Shown here: positions 1-10,256 of the stretch, one piece after another | Position numbering within the stretch: the stretch's first letter is position 1 | How the letters are laid out: every line of letters starts with the position of its first letter | DNA from: Corylus avellana | Taxonomy: Eukaryota; Streptophyta; Magnoliopsida; Fagales; Betulaceae | DNA: 64,000 nucleotides | Assembly (NCBI RefSeq): GCF_901000735.1 | Contig: NC_081543.1 | Span: forward strand, 26,493,515-26,557,514 | Direction: 5' to 3' | The notes under the pieces: generated by a model | Seen by the model: only the letters and a program-made list of their open reading frames with translations | Told to the model about the DNA's origin: nothing | Database searches by the model: none | Made by a program: the position numbers and the translations under genes

Positions 1-36
<36 letters not shown>
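1..36. repeat. (TA)n microsatellite
   Basis: Uninterrupted TA dinucleotides fill the left edge of the window and probably continue beyond it. No gene signal is seen from here to about position 440; the sequence is AT-rich and unremarkable. Confidence 0.95.
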
Positions 37-39
<3 letters not shown>

Positions 40-446
40 TTCATTTATGTTTGTTTATTTTCCCAGAAACCCAATGTTTGCCTGATATCTTAGAAAGATC
101 GATAGTATTAATATCCATATTTAATGGATATTAAATATCATTCAATGCGTATCATTATCTCCATATTTTCTCCAAACGATCCATTCTTGAAAAACAATTA
201 AATGCTCCGAAGATGGAAAGAATTCTTTCTGATATATTCTTGAGAATAACTGTTGTTTTATTAGGTTACGCATTATTCTTGGGGAGTAATTATTGTAAAT
301 ATCATCTTCAATTTTAATGTTAAAATAATATTGTCCCCCATTTTACACTAAATGGATAATTCAATGGGATTTTACAAATCAATAGCATTATCTCTCCATA
401 TTTTCTCCAAACGCTTGATTCTTGAAAAACAATAAATACTCGGAGG

Positions 447-552
447 ATGGAAATTAGCTCAATCGGTTGACGACTATGCCTCGTGATACAGAGGTCCTAG
501 TTCAAATCTCCATCCCTCTTATGCGGACATGTCAAAAAAATAAAAAAGAGAT
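447..552 (+). mobile_element. tRNA-derived SINE
   Basis: A tRNA-like head carries an A-box-like stretch (TTAGCTCAATCGGTTG, about 452-467) and a B-box-like stretch (AGTTCAAATCTCC, about 500-512). It is followed by a short body and an A-rich tail (533-550). This is the layout of plant SINEs with an internal Pol III promoter. It cannot be a functional tRNA because no cloverleaf 3' half or acceptor stem follows. Clear flanking target duplications were not found. Confidence 0.6.
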
Positions 553-832
553 AACTTATATTTTGAAGTAAAATTGGTCTCTAGTATAAAAGACACATGA
601 GCGTAGCGAATCCCATAGCCCATTGCAGCTTAATTTTAGTATGTTATGATAGGGTCGAATGATAGGTTGGGCGCGTGCGCAATATGGTAAGGGTACTTTG
701 GAAATCTCATTGTAACGGTTTAGGGTTTTAACAAAAGATAATATATATACTCGCTTGACATAAGCACACTGCCGAACTACGTAAATTATTGTTCACTAAT
801 TGCATAGTCGCCAACAATCCTAACATATACTT

Positions 833-943
833 TCTTTCTTTTTTTTGATATATGACCATACAAGAGGAGAGATGGAGAATTTGAACTAGTGACCACTACT
901 TTACGAGGCGTGGTCTCTAGCTGATTGGGCTACCCCTTGGGAC
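833..943 (-). mobile_element. tRNA-derived SINE with 14-bp target duplication
   Basis: Read on the minus strand the unit starts with a tRNA-like head: an A-box-like GTAGCCCAATCAGCTAG, then the B-box-like AGTTCAAATTCTCC. It ends in an A-rich tail (T-rich 833-846 on the plus strand). It is flanked by perfect direct repeats CCTAACATATACTT at 819-832 and 944-957, the hallmark of LINE-assisted insertion. It is related to but distinct from the copy at 447-552. Confidence 0.85.
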
Positions 944-957
944 CCTAACATATACTT

Positions 958-2735
958 ACTCTATGATATCAATCATATAACATATTGAGCCGACCAAAAA
1001 AAAGAAAGAAAAATCACATTATCATATTATAAGCAATTTCTATTGAAAAATTGAGTTGTATATATATATATATAATATACACACACACGCTACTCCAAGA
1101 GTCAAAACTCAGGATGATTGATGGTCTTCATATATCTTCTAAATTTCTACAGTTACACTTTCAGTGGACTCCTCCTTTGGCACGACTTCTAACATTAAAT
1201 AGGTAATTTAAATTAATCAATAATGATGAGAGTCAAAGTGAAAACAATTAATGTTTCAATCCTAAAAGATAGACCCATTTAAAATCCCATCAGTTATGTT
1301 CCACAACAAACTCAACTTAATCTACCCCCAATCAAATTTGAAATTTTCCATTACCGATATATTAATTGGTTGTTGTGATGATCGATCAGGTGCCCTCACG
1401 TAACTATCACAACTTAAGTGTGAGTTTTCAATTCCACATATATATAGTGAGATGCTCAAAAGCTAGAAAATATTTGACCAAATATATATATAAAACAACA
1501 ACAAAAAATTGATAATGCTTGAAAATCTTGCACCCCCATTTTCTTTGACATTTAGTGTATATATATATATATATATCTCCTAGCCTTTTACCTTCTCAAA
1601 GTTAATGCAGTTTTTAAAATCACCATTACATGGATCAAAATTCGTTCTAAGAGACAAACAGATATAGCGAATTTTATAACGTTTGGCTCCTCGTTTGTTA
1701 CTGTTTCCTTCTTTTCTCTCATCGATTAGGTTTCGTGGCTTTAATCATATTCTTCAGGAAGAGATACATACACAGTGGGAGTCTGTCTCTTATTTGTTTT
1801 GTTTTAAGTTGATTGAGAAAAAAAATTGAATACAACGTTTCACTTTAACGGTATGCTTGAAGAAGATTTATAGACACGAGTCTCAATCTTATTTGTAGTG
1901 TTTTAAGTTGGTTGGAAGAAAAAACTAAATACAACGTTTTACTAACTTAAATGTACGTTTCACACTTAAATTAATTAAATTAACACTTGTCAGTAAAATA
2001 AAACGCCACTTGTCGTGTTTTTATGAACTCCTCCTAAAAACTTCCCTATATATATTAGCTATATATGATATATGATATGATATGATGAGAGTACGTATAT
2101 TCACGCTTGTGTGGTATTCCTACGGATTTGGACTGTGAATCCCTCTCTCCATTTGTTTGCTACACATCTCATAAGCTATTGCTCAAACCACTCCAGGGAA
2201 ATGGTTTGGTGGATCACTAGCGTCCACCATAATGTCTTATTTTTTTAGCTTATGGGGTGTTATGAGAGGAAGTGTTGGAAGGTGTGAAGGAGTCTTGCAT
2301 GCTTAAGTCTTTTATTTAGAGTACTCTTTTTATTTAAGATAGCTTGTTGTTATCTAGGTGTGGCAGAACACTAGTAACTAGAATCTATCGGTAGTCTAGG
2401 AATTATCTAGCCTTGGAGTAATCTCCTTATGTTTAGGCTTTGCTTATTGTTAGCTTTATCTTATGTTTATGCTTTATCTTCACTAGATGATATTTCCATG
2501 TGATAAGAGTCATTGTAAGAGTTGAACTCAATTTCAAGTCCGTTTGATCACTCTATATATTTAAGGGTGATAGTTATTAATAAAGGCATGCAAATTTCAT
2601 CCCCAAACTTTGTGTTTGAAAAAGGTTTTGGTTCCCTCAGAATCTAAGGTCTAGGTTCCCTAGTTCCCTTAAAATCTACAAAATATCAAAATAAGTAGGA
2701 AGAAGAATCCAAATCCGGCATCTTTTCCAATTGAA
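958..2735. other. AT-rich intergenic region, nothing recognised
   Basis: No convincing open frame, RNA gene or complete transposon was seen in this stretch. It contains short TA runs (about 1062-1074 and 1557-1575). Confidence 0.6.
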
Positions 2736-2739
2736 AGGC

Positions 2740-3060
2740 GCATTACAAGATTCGTTACGTATTCATGTAACATGGGGCATCACCGGCAACAATGTGCCAT
2801 CAGCGTCCACCTCGTGTCAATGTTGATGGTCTGCCATCAGCATCCACCTTGTGTCAACGCCGCTGATGGTCCACCATCAACATCAACTTTGATTTCAATT
2901 CAAACTCTTCGGCGTTCATTTAAAAATACTATTAGCGACGACACATTTTGATGTTGTTGGATAACAATCAGTGTCCACTTTGAGTCGATGATAATGGTGG
3001 ACCAACATCGTCGACTTTAGCTTCTATTTTTTTTTGAAAAAAAAAATAGGGCTAATGTAC
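2740..3060. repeat. degenerate repeats resembling CACTA subterminal motifs
   Basis: Repeated short blocks of the type 'ccatcagcgtccacc' / 'gatggtccaccatcaac' occur in both orientations (about 2798-2880 and 2930-3020). They resemble the AGCGTCCACTTT / GTGGACGCTAA motifs in the CACTA subterminal region at 62480-63120, but are more diverged, and no CACTA terminus is visible here. A relic of a related element is the likely explanation. Confidence 0.35.
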
Positions 3061-3209
3061 AAATTATGAATTGAGGAAAATTCTCTTGATACGTACCTAG
3101 CAAATAACTCTCCCCTTCCCTACCTTTTCAGCTAAGCCATTTACGATATAGCCTCCCTATAAATTTATGCGACTAAACGTGAATCCTCAACACTATAAAG
3201 GCATTATAC

Positions 3210-3780
3210 TAGGGCTGCTTATATGGTTGGCGGTTATTGGCTATAACCACTAACCGCAACCACTTTGAACGGTTATCGATTTTTAATGAGATTAGCGGTT
3301 ATTCAAGCCAATAACTCGCGTTTTATAACCTTTTTTTTTTTTTATTATTATTATTATTATTTTTTTATATATATATGAGGTTTTTAAGTGCCTATTTTTG
3401 GGGCTTATTTTAAACATTTTGGGCCCAGTATCCCAAAAAGATGAAAATAACATGCTGTTTTTTGCGCTAGATAATGTTTTTGAATAAGGTTTTGCCCAAA
3501 ACATTACATACCACATTATATTTCACATACATACAGTCATATACGGAAAAAAACGACGCACTTTTGGATGTTATACTATAATTATTATTAATATAAAATA
3601 TATAATATATATAGTTATATTATTATATATAAGAGTAGGCGGTTAGCAGTTATTAACTATTTTTTCTTACCGCTAACCACAACCGCCCTAGGCGATTAAA
3701 CCAAAGCGGTAAGCGGGGAGGTTCCCTCGTGTGGGTATATATAAAGGCCGCTTTTAAGGCGGTTAGCAGACAGTTGACCT
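3210..3780. mobile_element. decayed hAT-like non-autonomous element
   Basis: The left edge begins TAGGGCTGC. Inside, GCGGTTA / TAACCGC motifs occur in inverted orientation near both sides (3228-3310 and about 3640-3775), as in the intact hAT element at 47430-49224. The core is AT-rich. The right boundary is unclear (CCCTA at 3686-3690, or further motifs up to about 3775), and no target duplication was found, so the limits are approximate. Confidence 0.45.
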
Positions 3781-3973
3781 TGGACGTAAATAATAAATAA
3801 TGAAAATAAAAGACAAAGTATATGAAACAGATATGAGAAAGTTTTTTATTTATTTATTGACAGACTCTACACAAGAGAACCCCTTCCCCTCCCCTCCCTC
3901 GCAAAGAAAAAAAGAAAGACTTCATTATCCTACCATACAAAAAAAAATAAAAAATAGCACACCCAAGTAAAAA

Positions 3974-4324
3974 CTAATTCCTACTCGGTCTTTGTTGTCT
4001 ATGGAGTGCACTGGGTATTTCTTGAGATACGGGGGGAAAAAGAATATTTTTGGTTATCCTAAACAGCCTACCTTGGAAGGTATCTTGAGATTCTACGTCA
4101 TCATTGAAACATGTTTGAAGTCGCATTCTTATGTCACGAGCTTCTCCAGGCTTTCTTTCTCGGTAGATTGAGACTGCATGATGGCACTGTTGCATTAGTA
4201 AAACAAGCGGTAATAAAAAACGATCTTCAGGTGGGGGTGGGGGTGGTGTGGAGGATGAGCCACTGCAGGGGGCTAAGGAGGCTGGGTTGATGACTTCCGG
4301 TAGATCCATCGCAGAGAATCTCAA
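3974..4324 (-). CDS. hypothetical 116-aa protein, possible small gene
   Basis: Single uninterrupted frame of 116 codons. I do not recognise the family. The protein has a Ser/Pro-rich N-terminal part with a run of six prolines (about residues 27-32), a short hydrophobic stretch (about 36-43) and a basic, Arg-rich C-terminal half; it has no obvious signal peptide or known domain. Support for a real gene comes from the surroundings on the same strand: a good TATA box (CTATAAATAG) about 60 bp upstream of the ATG, and overlapping AATAAA signals about 120 bp downstream of the stop (plus strand 3845-3858). An in-frame second Met at residue 6 could be the true start. It may still be a chance frame, because no homologue could be checked. 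Confidence 0.4.
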   Translation of the reverse strand: MRFSAMDLPEVINPASLAPCSGSSSTPPPPPPEDRFLLPLVLLMQQCHHAVSIYRERKPGEARDIRMRLQTCFNDDVESQDTFQGRLFRITKNILFPPVSQEIPSALHRQQRPSRN

Positions 4325-4384
4325 CTAATTATAATATTTAACGAATGAATTATGAGGGTAATGAGAATTGCAAGTGGAGAAAAT

Positions 4385-4394
4385 CTATTTATAG
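4385..4394 (-). promoter_or_regulatory. TATA box upstream of the 116-aa frame
   Basis: CTATAAATAG on the minus strand, about 60 bp upstream of the candidate ATG at 4324. An ACGT-core element (GACGTGG on the plus strand, about 4486) lies about 95 bp further upstream. The geometry fits a plant core promoter. Confidence 0.45.
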
Positions 4395-4397
4395 GTG

Positions 4398-4787
4398 CAC
4401 AGAGCTAGCTAGCTAGGAGTGGATAGGGTGTGGAGGCCGGAAGAATTGATCGAGAATCAATATTCAAGATTCAAGAACACACACTGACGTGGAACAGCCA
4501 TGTCACACTCACTCTACCCACCCGGCCCCCCACCCAGCTTTTAAACCTAAGAGTCTGTTTGCCCTAAACCTAAAAGAAATACTAATATAAACCACCCAAA
4601 AGCAGTTTTTGATGAATATAAAGTATCCAAATATGATTTTAACACAAGTTTAACACAAGTAACATTTATTTCTGATTTTTATGTATTTATTTATTTATTT
4701 ATTTTCCACGCCCATTCAATCTCGTTTTCCTTTCTTTATGGACACATTTATATTTAATTTTTTTTACTTGAACTTCTTTATATATTT
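4398..4787. other. intergenic, no feature recognised
   Basis: AT-rich stretch with a short ATTT run near 4685-4705. No gene or complete transposon seen. Confidence 0.5.
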
Positions 4788-5480
4788 GTTGTTGAGGCAC
4801 AATTTTCCTGACGATGATGTGGCACACCTACCGAGTCCGAGTCGAATGACACTTTAAGAACTTTGATTGTATAGCAAAGTTAAACCAAAGGATCGAAGAG
4901 ACCGGGGGTGAGCCGGCGAGGACACTCCGATGCCTAAGTCAAAATTTGAGAGAAAGAGAATATAAGGAACAAATGAAAGCTTAAGAGCTAAAGTTGCGCT
5001 TACCCAAATGTGAAGAAGTGATCTGTCTTTTATAGGCATGAAGTAGTGGAAGTCTCCTAACCAATGACTTACTCTTTCCTGAGTTTCTGCGGTGCAGTTG
5101 CTAACAAGGGATTTGAGTAGTTATCCTTGCCCAGATCTTAGGGGATTAAGATCGTAAGATTTTGTGGTTATAGGTATCACTTGATTTGAATATTTGTATG
5201 CGATTTGCGGCTAATATATCTGATTTGTATTTTAAATAGATTTGATAGCTTTTGTATAGATAAGATCGTTTATCTATTAACAGCTGTATCTCCCAACATA
5301 TCTGAGTTATCCTTACTATCGAGACCTATTTGTCCTGAGTTATTAGTCTCGGATTGAAGGGTCTCGGCTTCAAAGGTCTCGGATCTTATGGGTCTCGGAT
5401 CTATAGGTGTCGAAATTTGGGGGCTTCGGGCCTATAGGTCTCGGAAGTTGGGAGCTTCGGGCCTGGTTACCCGAAACCTC
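4788..5480 (+). mobile_element. putative LTR/5' region of a decayed retroelement
   Basis: The sequence begins TGTTGAGGCAC and contains a GC-richer block (about 4895-4945, 'cgaggacactccgatgcctaa') that I associate with Gypsy-type LTRs of dicots. It leads into the Transposase_28-bearing region downstream. No matching second LTR or target duplication was found on the right side near 8360, so the element is truncated or its borders are lost. The call rests on resemblance and context only. Confidence 0.35.
5340..5475 (+). repeat. short GGTCTCGG-rich tandem repeat
   Basis: At least five imperfect copies of an approximately 20-25-bp unit built on GGTCTCGG / GGGCTTCGGGCC follow one another. This low-copy minisatellite lies in the leader of the retroelement. 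Confidence 0.6.
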
Positions 5481-5666
5481 TCTGGGCTTTGATCCAGCCC
5501 AAGGTTTGCCGGGCATTTAAGAGGTTGATCTATGACCCAATAGTTACCCCCAATTTCCTTGTTTGTATGATTATGAAAATTTTCATGTTTGAAAGAATTG
5601 ATCTGTCTTCCGAGGCCCGTCTCTACATGAAAATGTCTAAGACGACGGATGATCTTTCGAGGCCTG

Positions 5667-6893
5667 TCTCTGCATGAAAATGTCCGAGACGATTAAGGCG
5701 GGAAAATTTTCTAAAAATTTTTGAAATATGAATTTCAAATTTTGGGCGGACAAATTTTTGAATTTCAAATTTTGGCGGGAAAATTTGAATTTCAAATTTT
5801 TAGGCAGCGTTGGTTGGTATTCCCAAGACCCTATCGACTCATCAAGTTAGGTACTCGAGTACCTCCACGTGTTAGTTGCAAAGGCGCGCCCCTCTTGGCG
5901 CATTTAATGCGCATGTTTCCGAGGTGAACCTTTATAAAAGGAGGTTTTTTTTCTTTTTCCTTCACGTTCTTCATTTTCTGGAAGGAGCTTTCACTTCTGA
6001 ATTTCTATTCCTTTCTCCGAGAGCTTTCTTCTTTCCCTTTTCCCTTTTTCATTCTTCAACAAGCATGTTTGGCGACGAGGGATCGGGCTTAGAGGGTATC
6101 GGTGGCAACACTTACCCAGTTTTCTGGCGGCTAGAATTAACCAAGGCTGATGAGAGTAGGATCCGGGAAGAATGCTTTATTCCCAAGTCGGTGAAACTTC
6201 AGTTTGACGACGAACAGACGGGTGCCATTGTGCGTGCTGATGTGCATGAAGTCTGCCTATACGAGACCATGTTCCGTGCATCTCTGCATGAAAATGTCCG
6301 AGACGATTGAGGCAGGAAAATTTTCTGAAAATTTTTGCAATTTCAATTTCAAATTTTGGGTGGACAAATTTTTTAATTTCAAATTTTGGCGGGAAAATTT
6401 GAATTTCAAATTTTTAGGCAGCGTTGGTTGGTATTCCCAAGACCCTGTCGACTCATCAAGTTAGGTACTCGAGTACCTTCACATGTCAGTTGCAAAGGCA
6501 CACCCCTCTTGGCGCATTTAATGCGCATGTTTCCGAGGCGAACGTTTATAAAATGAGGTTTCTTTTTCTTTTTCCTTCACTTTCTTCATTTTCTGGAAGG
6601 AGCTTTCACTTCTGAATTTCTATTCCTTTCTTCGAGAGCTTTCTTCTTTCCCTTTTCCCTTTTTCATTCTTCACCGACCATGTTTAGTGACGAGGGATCA
6701 GGCTTAGATGGTATCGAGGGCAACACTTACCCAGCCTTCTGGCGGCCAGAATTAACCAAGGCTGATGAGAATAGGATCCGGGAAGAATGCTTTATTCCCA
6801 AGTCAGTGAAGCTTCAGTTTGACGACGAACAGACGGGTGCAATTGTGCGTGCTGATGTGCATGAAGTTTGCCTATACGAGACCATGTTCCGTG
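5667..6893 (+). repeat. 614-bp direct tandem duplication, two copies
   Basis: Copy 1 (about 5667-6280) and copy 2 (about 6281-6893) align at a constant offset of about 614 bp. Each contains a TCTCTGCATGAAAATGTCC start, an AATTTCAAATTTTGG-rich block, a TATAAAA-type promoter motif (5932 and 6547), a pyrimidine-rich leader, and an ATG opening the same roughly 70-residue coding segment (ATG 6065 and 6680). Only copy 2 continues into the rest of the coding region; the first copy runs back into the repeat start. It is therefore a duplication of promoter plus N-terminal exon inside a retroelement. Confidence 0.85.
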
Positions 6894-8355
6894 CAAGTTT
6901 CCAATTACCTTTCCCGTGGGTAGTACGAGAGTTGCTGAGCCACTTGAACTTGGCTTCACATCAGATTGTGCTCAACGCATGGAGGGTGTTCTACGCTTGC
7001 CTCATGCTTTGGCCCATGGCTCTTGGACCAAGGCATTTTCTCTCTGCACGAGAGTTTTTATGGGAGCACCGACTCCAAAAGAACCCAAAGAGTGACAGTC
7101 TATACAACTTCCAGTCTCGGCGGGGGAAGTTCATCCATATGGACGGCAAATATTCCAGCAACCATGGGTGGAAGAGTAAGTACTTTTTGCCAGGGGTCAA
7201 TGGGAGTCTATCCCATTGAAGCTGCCGAAGGTCCGAGAGTGCCTCAGGAGACATGTGTTCCTGCGGGAAATGCTGCTAAAGAACCAAACCTCATTGACGA
7301 TGGACAGCGCCGTGTGAACAAAGTTTTGGCGTGGGCTCAGAGACATGAGAGTTTGATGAGCTACACCAGACTAATCAAGGCGGCCTCGGATGGACAAGGT
7401 CTAGAAACCCTTGAGGGAGGTGCTAGCGAAGCAAGGAAAAGACTGGCTTCTGAGATTGTCCAAGACCCAAAGCTCGTAAGCTCAAACCCTCCAGCAGCAA
7501 ATACTCAAAGAGCTACCCCCCGAAAACCCATAGTTGATAAAGGCAAGGGTAAGATGGTGGAGCTCCCAAAACAGAAGGATTTCCCACTTCGTACAGGTGG
7601 GCCTTTCAAAATAAGTGGAAGACCAGACCAACCTGCAACTCCACAACTTCGAACCTCTGGGCCTCTGAACATGGATGCCAAGGCCAAAAAACTCAGCACT
7701 ACTCCTCGAGCAGCCAAGGCTTTGAAGTTGGTAAATGAGCCCGAGGAGCCCGAGGTTCCTCAACTGAAAAGAGGAGACTGGTGAAGGCAGCTGTGGCAAA
7801 AGTGCAGGATCAGTTGGCCAGCTTCTTGGCCGCTAGGAGGACAAGTCCCAAGCCCGTGGTGAAGCCCGTGGCAGAAGTCGAGGCCGTCCTCGCAAACGAG
7901 CCCATCTCGGTGCAGCCATTGAATGCGACTCCCATGGTCTCGGCTGGTGCTGTCCTAGGGACCACAATCCCCATCAAGTCCGCATTATTTCAACTCTTGG
8001 GCTCAAACATCCAACATATCTTAGTTGATATAGAGCTAGAGGAACACTCGGAGAGCTCCGTAGGGATGGANNNNNNNNNNNNNNNNNNNNNNNNNNNNNN
8101 NNNNNNNNNNNNNNNNNNNNNNNNNNNNNNNNNNNNNNNNNNNNNNNNNNNNNNNNNNNNNNNNNNNNNNGCGTGAAAAAGCTGAGGGGGGTACTGCAGA
8201 GGCGGAAGAAGGGACAGGGCCTAGGGCTTTGTCTCCTATTACTGAGGATAAGCCCATGGCTCAGGCTTCGAAGCTTGCAAAAGCTCAGACGCCGACACCT
8301 TCTTGTGCCGAGAAGGCTTTTGCTGCCGAGGCCTCATCTTCTTCCAACTTACTGA
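6680..8355 (+). pseudogene. Transposase_28 / 'putative gypsy-type transposon' domain protein, degenerate
   Basis: From the second ATG the frame encodes a PF04195-like region, recognisable by LPFPWVVRELLSHLNLA, AWRVFYACLMLWP and the KNPKSDSLYNFQSRRGK segment (within 6898-7130). A GT-containing site near 7171 suggests an intron; the reading then moves to another frame (7150-7784) with a Lys/Pro-rich linker. It shifts again at about 7775 into KAAVAKVQDQLASFLAARR. It passes through the 100-N gap and ends in an Ala/Glu/Ser-rich tail with a stop near 8386. These proteins occur in plant retroelement-like families; no reverse transcriptase or integrase is seen here. Frame changes indicate a decayed copy. 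Confidence 0.7.
8071..8170. other. assembly gap (100 N)
   Basis: Exactly 100 N inside the retroelement coding region. The same length at all three gaps suggests a placeholder rather than a measured distance. Confidence 0.99.
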
Positions 8356-8390
8356 GGGGTCATCATGAACGTTGTAGGTCATAATGCCAT

Positions 8391-8897
8391 AATTGAAGCT
8401 ATTAATTTTGATGTTGTACATCACCAATATTAACCTTCACCATACAACTAATTACAGAAAGAAAGCCTCGCATTGGGGATTCAATTATTAGAACTATACT
8501 TGAATAAGTGAGGAGAGCACTACATACTACCAAACTACTTTAAAACAAAATATAGCTAAATGATCCAAAAGGTCCCAAAAGAAAGACAACAAAGCCTAGC
8601 TACAGGTTGGTATTTTAAGTGCCAAAATGATTGGTTTCCTGTTATAAACAATTAAAAAAAATACACAACCCAAACATAAATTTTGGTACCTCTAAGACAG
8701 GATCTAATTGATGAAGTAAACTCATTGGGTAAATAATTGGGAATGGCTTTTTTGCTTTTGTAATTTTCTGCATAATGTTTATTTTTGCAGTACTAGTGCT
8801 TTCCAAATGGTATATGACCATACAATTGGACAATTCATTAGGAACTAATATTTTTTGTGTTTAGATTGGTGATTAATGTTTGTTTACTATTTTACAG
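8391..8897. other. AT-rich spacer, no feature recognised
   Basis: No coding signal. It ends in a pyrimidine-rich tract and TTTACAG acceptor that opens the GRF exon. Confidence 0.5.
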
Positions 8898-9264
8898 ATT
8901 AAACGAGATTGTGGTTTTTTTGAATGGATTGATCCTGAGTTGTGTGCCAATTGTAAAACGGTTAGAAGTTGGTTCTGGCGAAGGCACGAAAAATTGTTGT
9001 CAGAAGCAAAATGGTGTAGAGACAAGGTTGAAGTTGAAGTCAGGAAGGTGAAGGTAGAAAATAGAAATGGAGAAAGAAAATTTGCGTGTGAAGGTAGAAA
9101 TGGATAAAGAAATTGCCTGGTATCGTAAGGAAATAGAGACTGGGGAGATCAAACACCATGCAGTTAAGAAGAATTACCAAACAATTCTTGTGTGTTCATG
9201 GATAATTTGTTTAAGTGGTATTTTTGTTTTTTTCTTTTGGATACACTCCAAGTGGTCCTTATGA
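8898..9264 (+). pseudogene. GRF-type zinc-finger protein, 3' fragment
   Basis: An exon opening after a TTTACAG acceptor encodes RDCGFFEWIDPELCANC, the C-terminal part of the plant GRF zinc finger (C-x-FF-x-W-D-x-x-x-C-x-x-C). A charged Lys/Glu-rich coil follows. After a one- or two-base frame change near 9062 come EKENLRVKVEMDKEI and a single hydrophobic segment (TILVCSWIICLSGIFVFFFW) close to the stop at 9262-9264. Small plant GRF proteins often end in such a membrane anchor. The N-terminal half of the zinc finger, normally on an upstream exon, was not found, so I call this a broken fragment. It converges on the Mutator remnant at 10257-11250. Confidence 0.6.
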
Positions 9265-9299
9265 ATGCAAAGTTGGTCGTATGAAGTTGAACTGAGGTG

Positions 9300-9495
9300 T
9301 ATGTACTTTGGGATCACATTGTTGTTTTTTATGTTTATGTGTCAGTTTGGGAGCACAATGTGTTATGTTGTGCTTGTGTAATTTTAGGAGCACAATGTGG
9401 TCTTTTGTACTTATGTCATTTTGGGAGCACAATAAAAGAGAAGCAGTTGTGGAGCCGTGTAATTCTGGAAGCACATTGTGGATGTAATGTAGTTT
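9300..9495 (+). repeat. imperfect minisatellite with GGGAGCACAATGTGG motif
   Basis: Four to five copies of an approximately 45-bp unit centred on GGAGCACA(A/T)TGTGG lie in the 3' flank of the GRF fragment (cores near 9311, 9349, 9390, 9424 and 9469). Confidence 0.6.
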
Positions 9496-10256
9496 TTAGC
9501 TTACCATGTAGCGTACTATATGAAGTATGTTACTTGTAATGAAGTTATTAGTTGCTATATGTATGACTATGAGCTTCCAAATGTCAATTATGGAGAAGTA
9601 CGACATCATGCAACCAGATGAACGAGTATCTCTAACCATACCTTCGATATTATTACATAATCTATGATAATCATATCATACATTTGATAATCTTAATCTG
9701 CACCTGTATAATGACTCACATTTTTCAACAAGTAACTAAGGATCAACTAATAATTAACAAATTCCTCAAATATTGACAATCCTCAAATCATAATTAAGTT
9801 AACATGACAATCCTCAAATAATAATTAAGTTCAATAAAGTAGAACAAATTAATTTACTTAACAAAACAGCTTCATTAACATACACATTCACAAATTCATA
9901 CAAAATAGTTTTGTACACATTACAAACTTCCATAGACATTAACAAGTTGTCTAGAGACATTACATACTTGTCACCAAAAAAAAAAAAAAAAAAACAACAA
10001 CATAAGACTACAGCTCTAGCACATTACGGCTTCCACTCTGGATTCAACTGTTTTTTCTTAGCTTCCATAACTGCAATTCCCTTCTGTATTGTACTCACAA
10101 TACGTTTTCCTTTCAGTTTCGCAACAGTTTCAGACTTTGCTTCAGCACCACTGGATGCAACTGCAACACTAGTAGATGTAGCTATAGCACCTTTGCATGC
10201 ACCATTTCTGCCTCCACCACCTCAGACTACGCCACCTGTCACTGTAACACCTCTGC
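9496..10256. other. spacer, no independent gene recognised
   Basis: AT-rich to about 9980, with a short A-run (9976-9993). Then sequence antisense to the C-terminal tail of the Mutator-type remnant. The plus-strand open frame here (to about 10279) is the shadow of that tail. Confidence 0.5.

Noticed and set aside
450..515. tRNA gene
   Set aside because: A- and B-box-like motifs are present, but there is no acceptor stem and an A-rich tail follows; it is a SINE.
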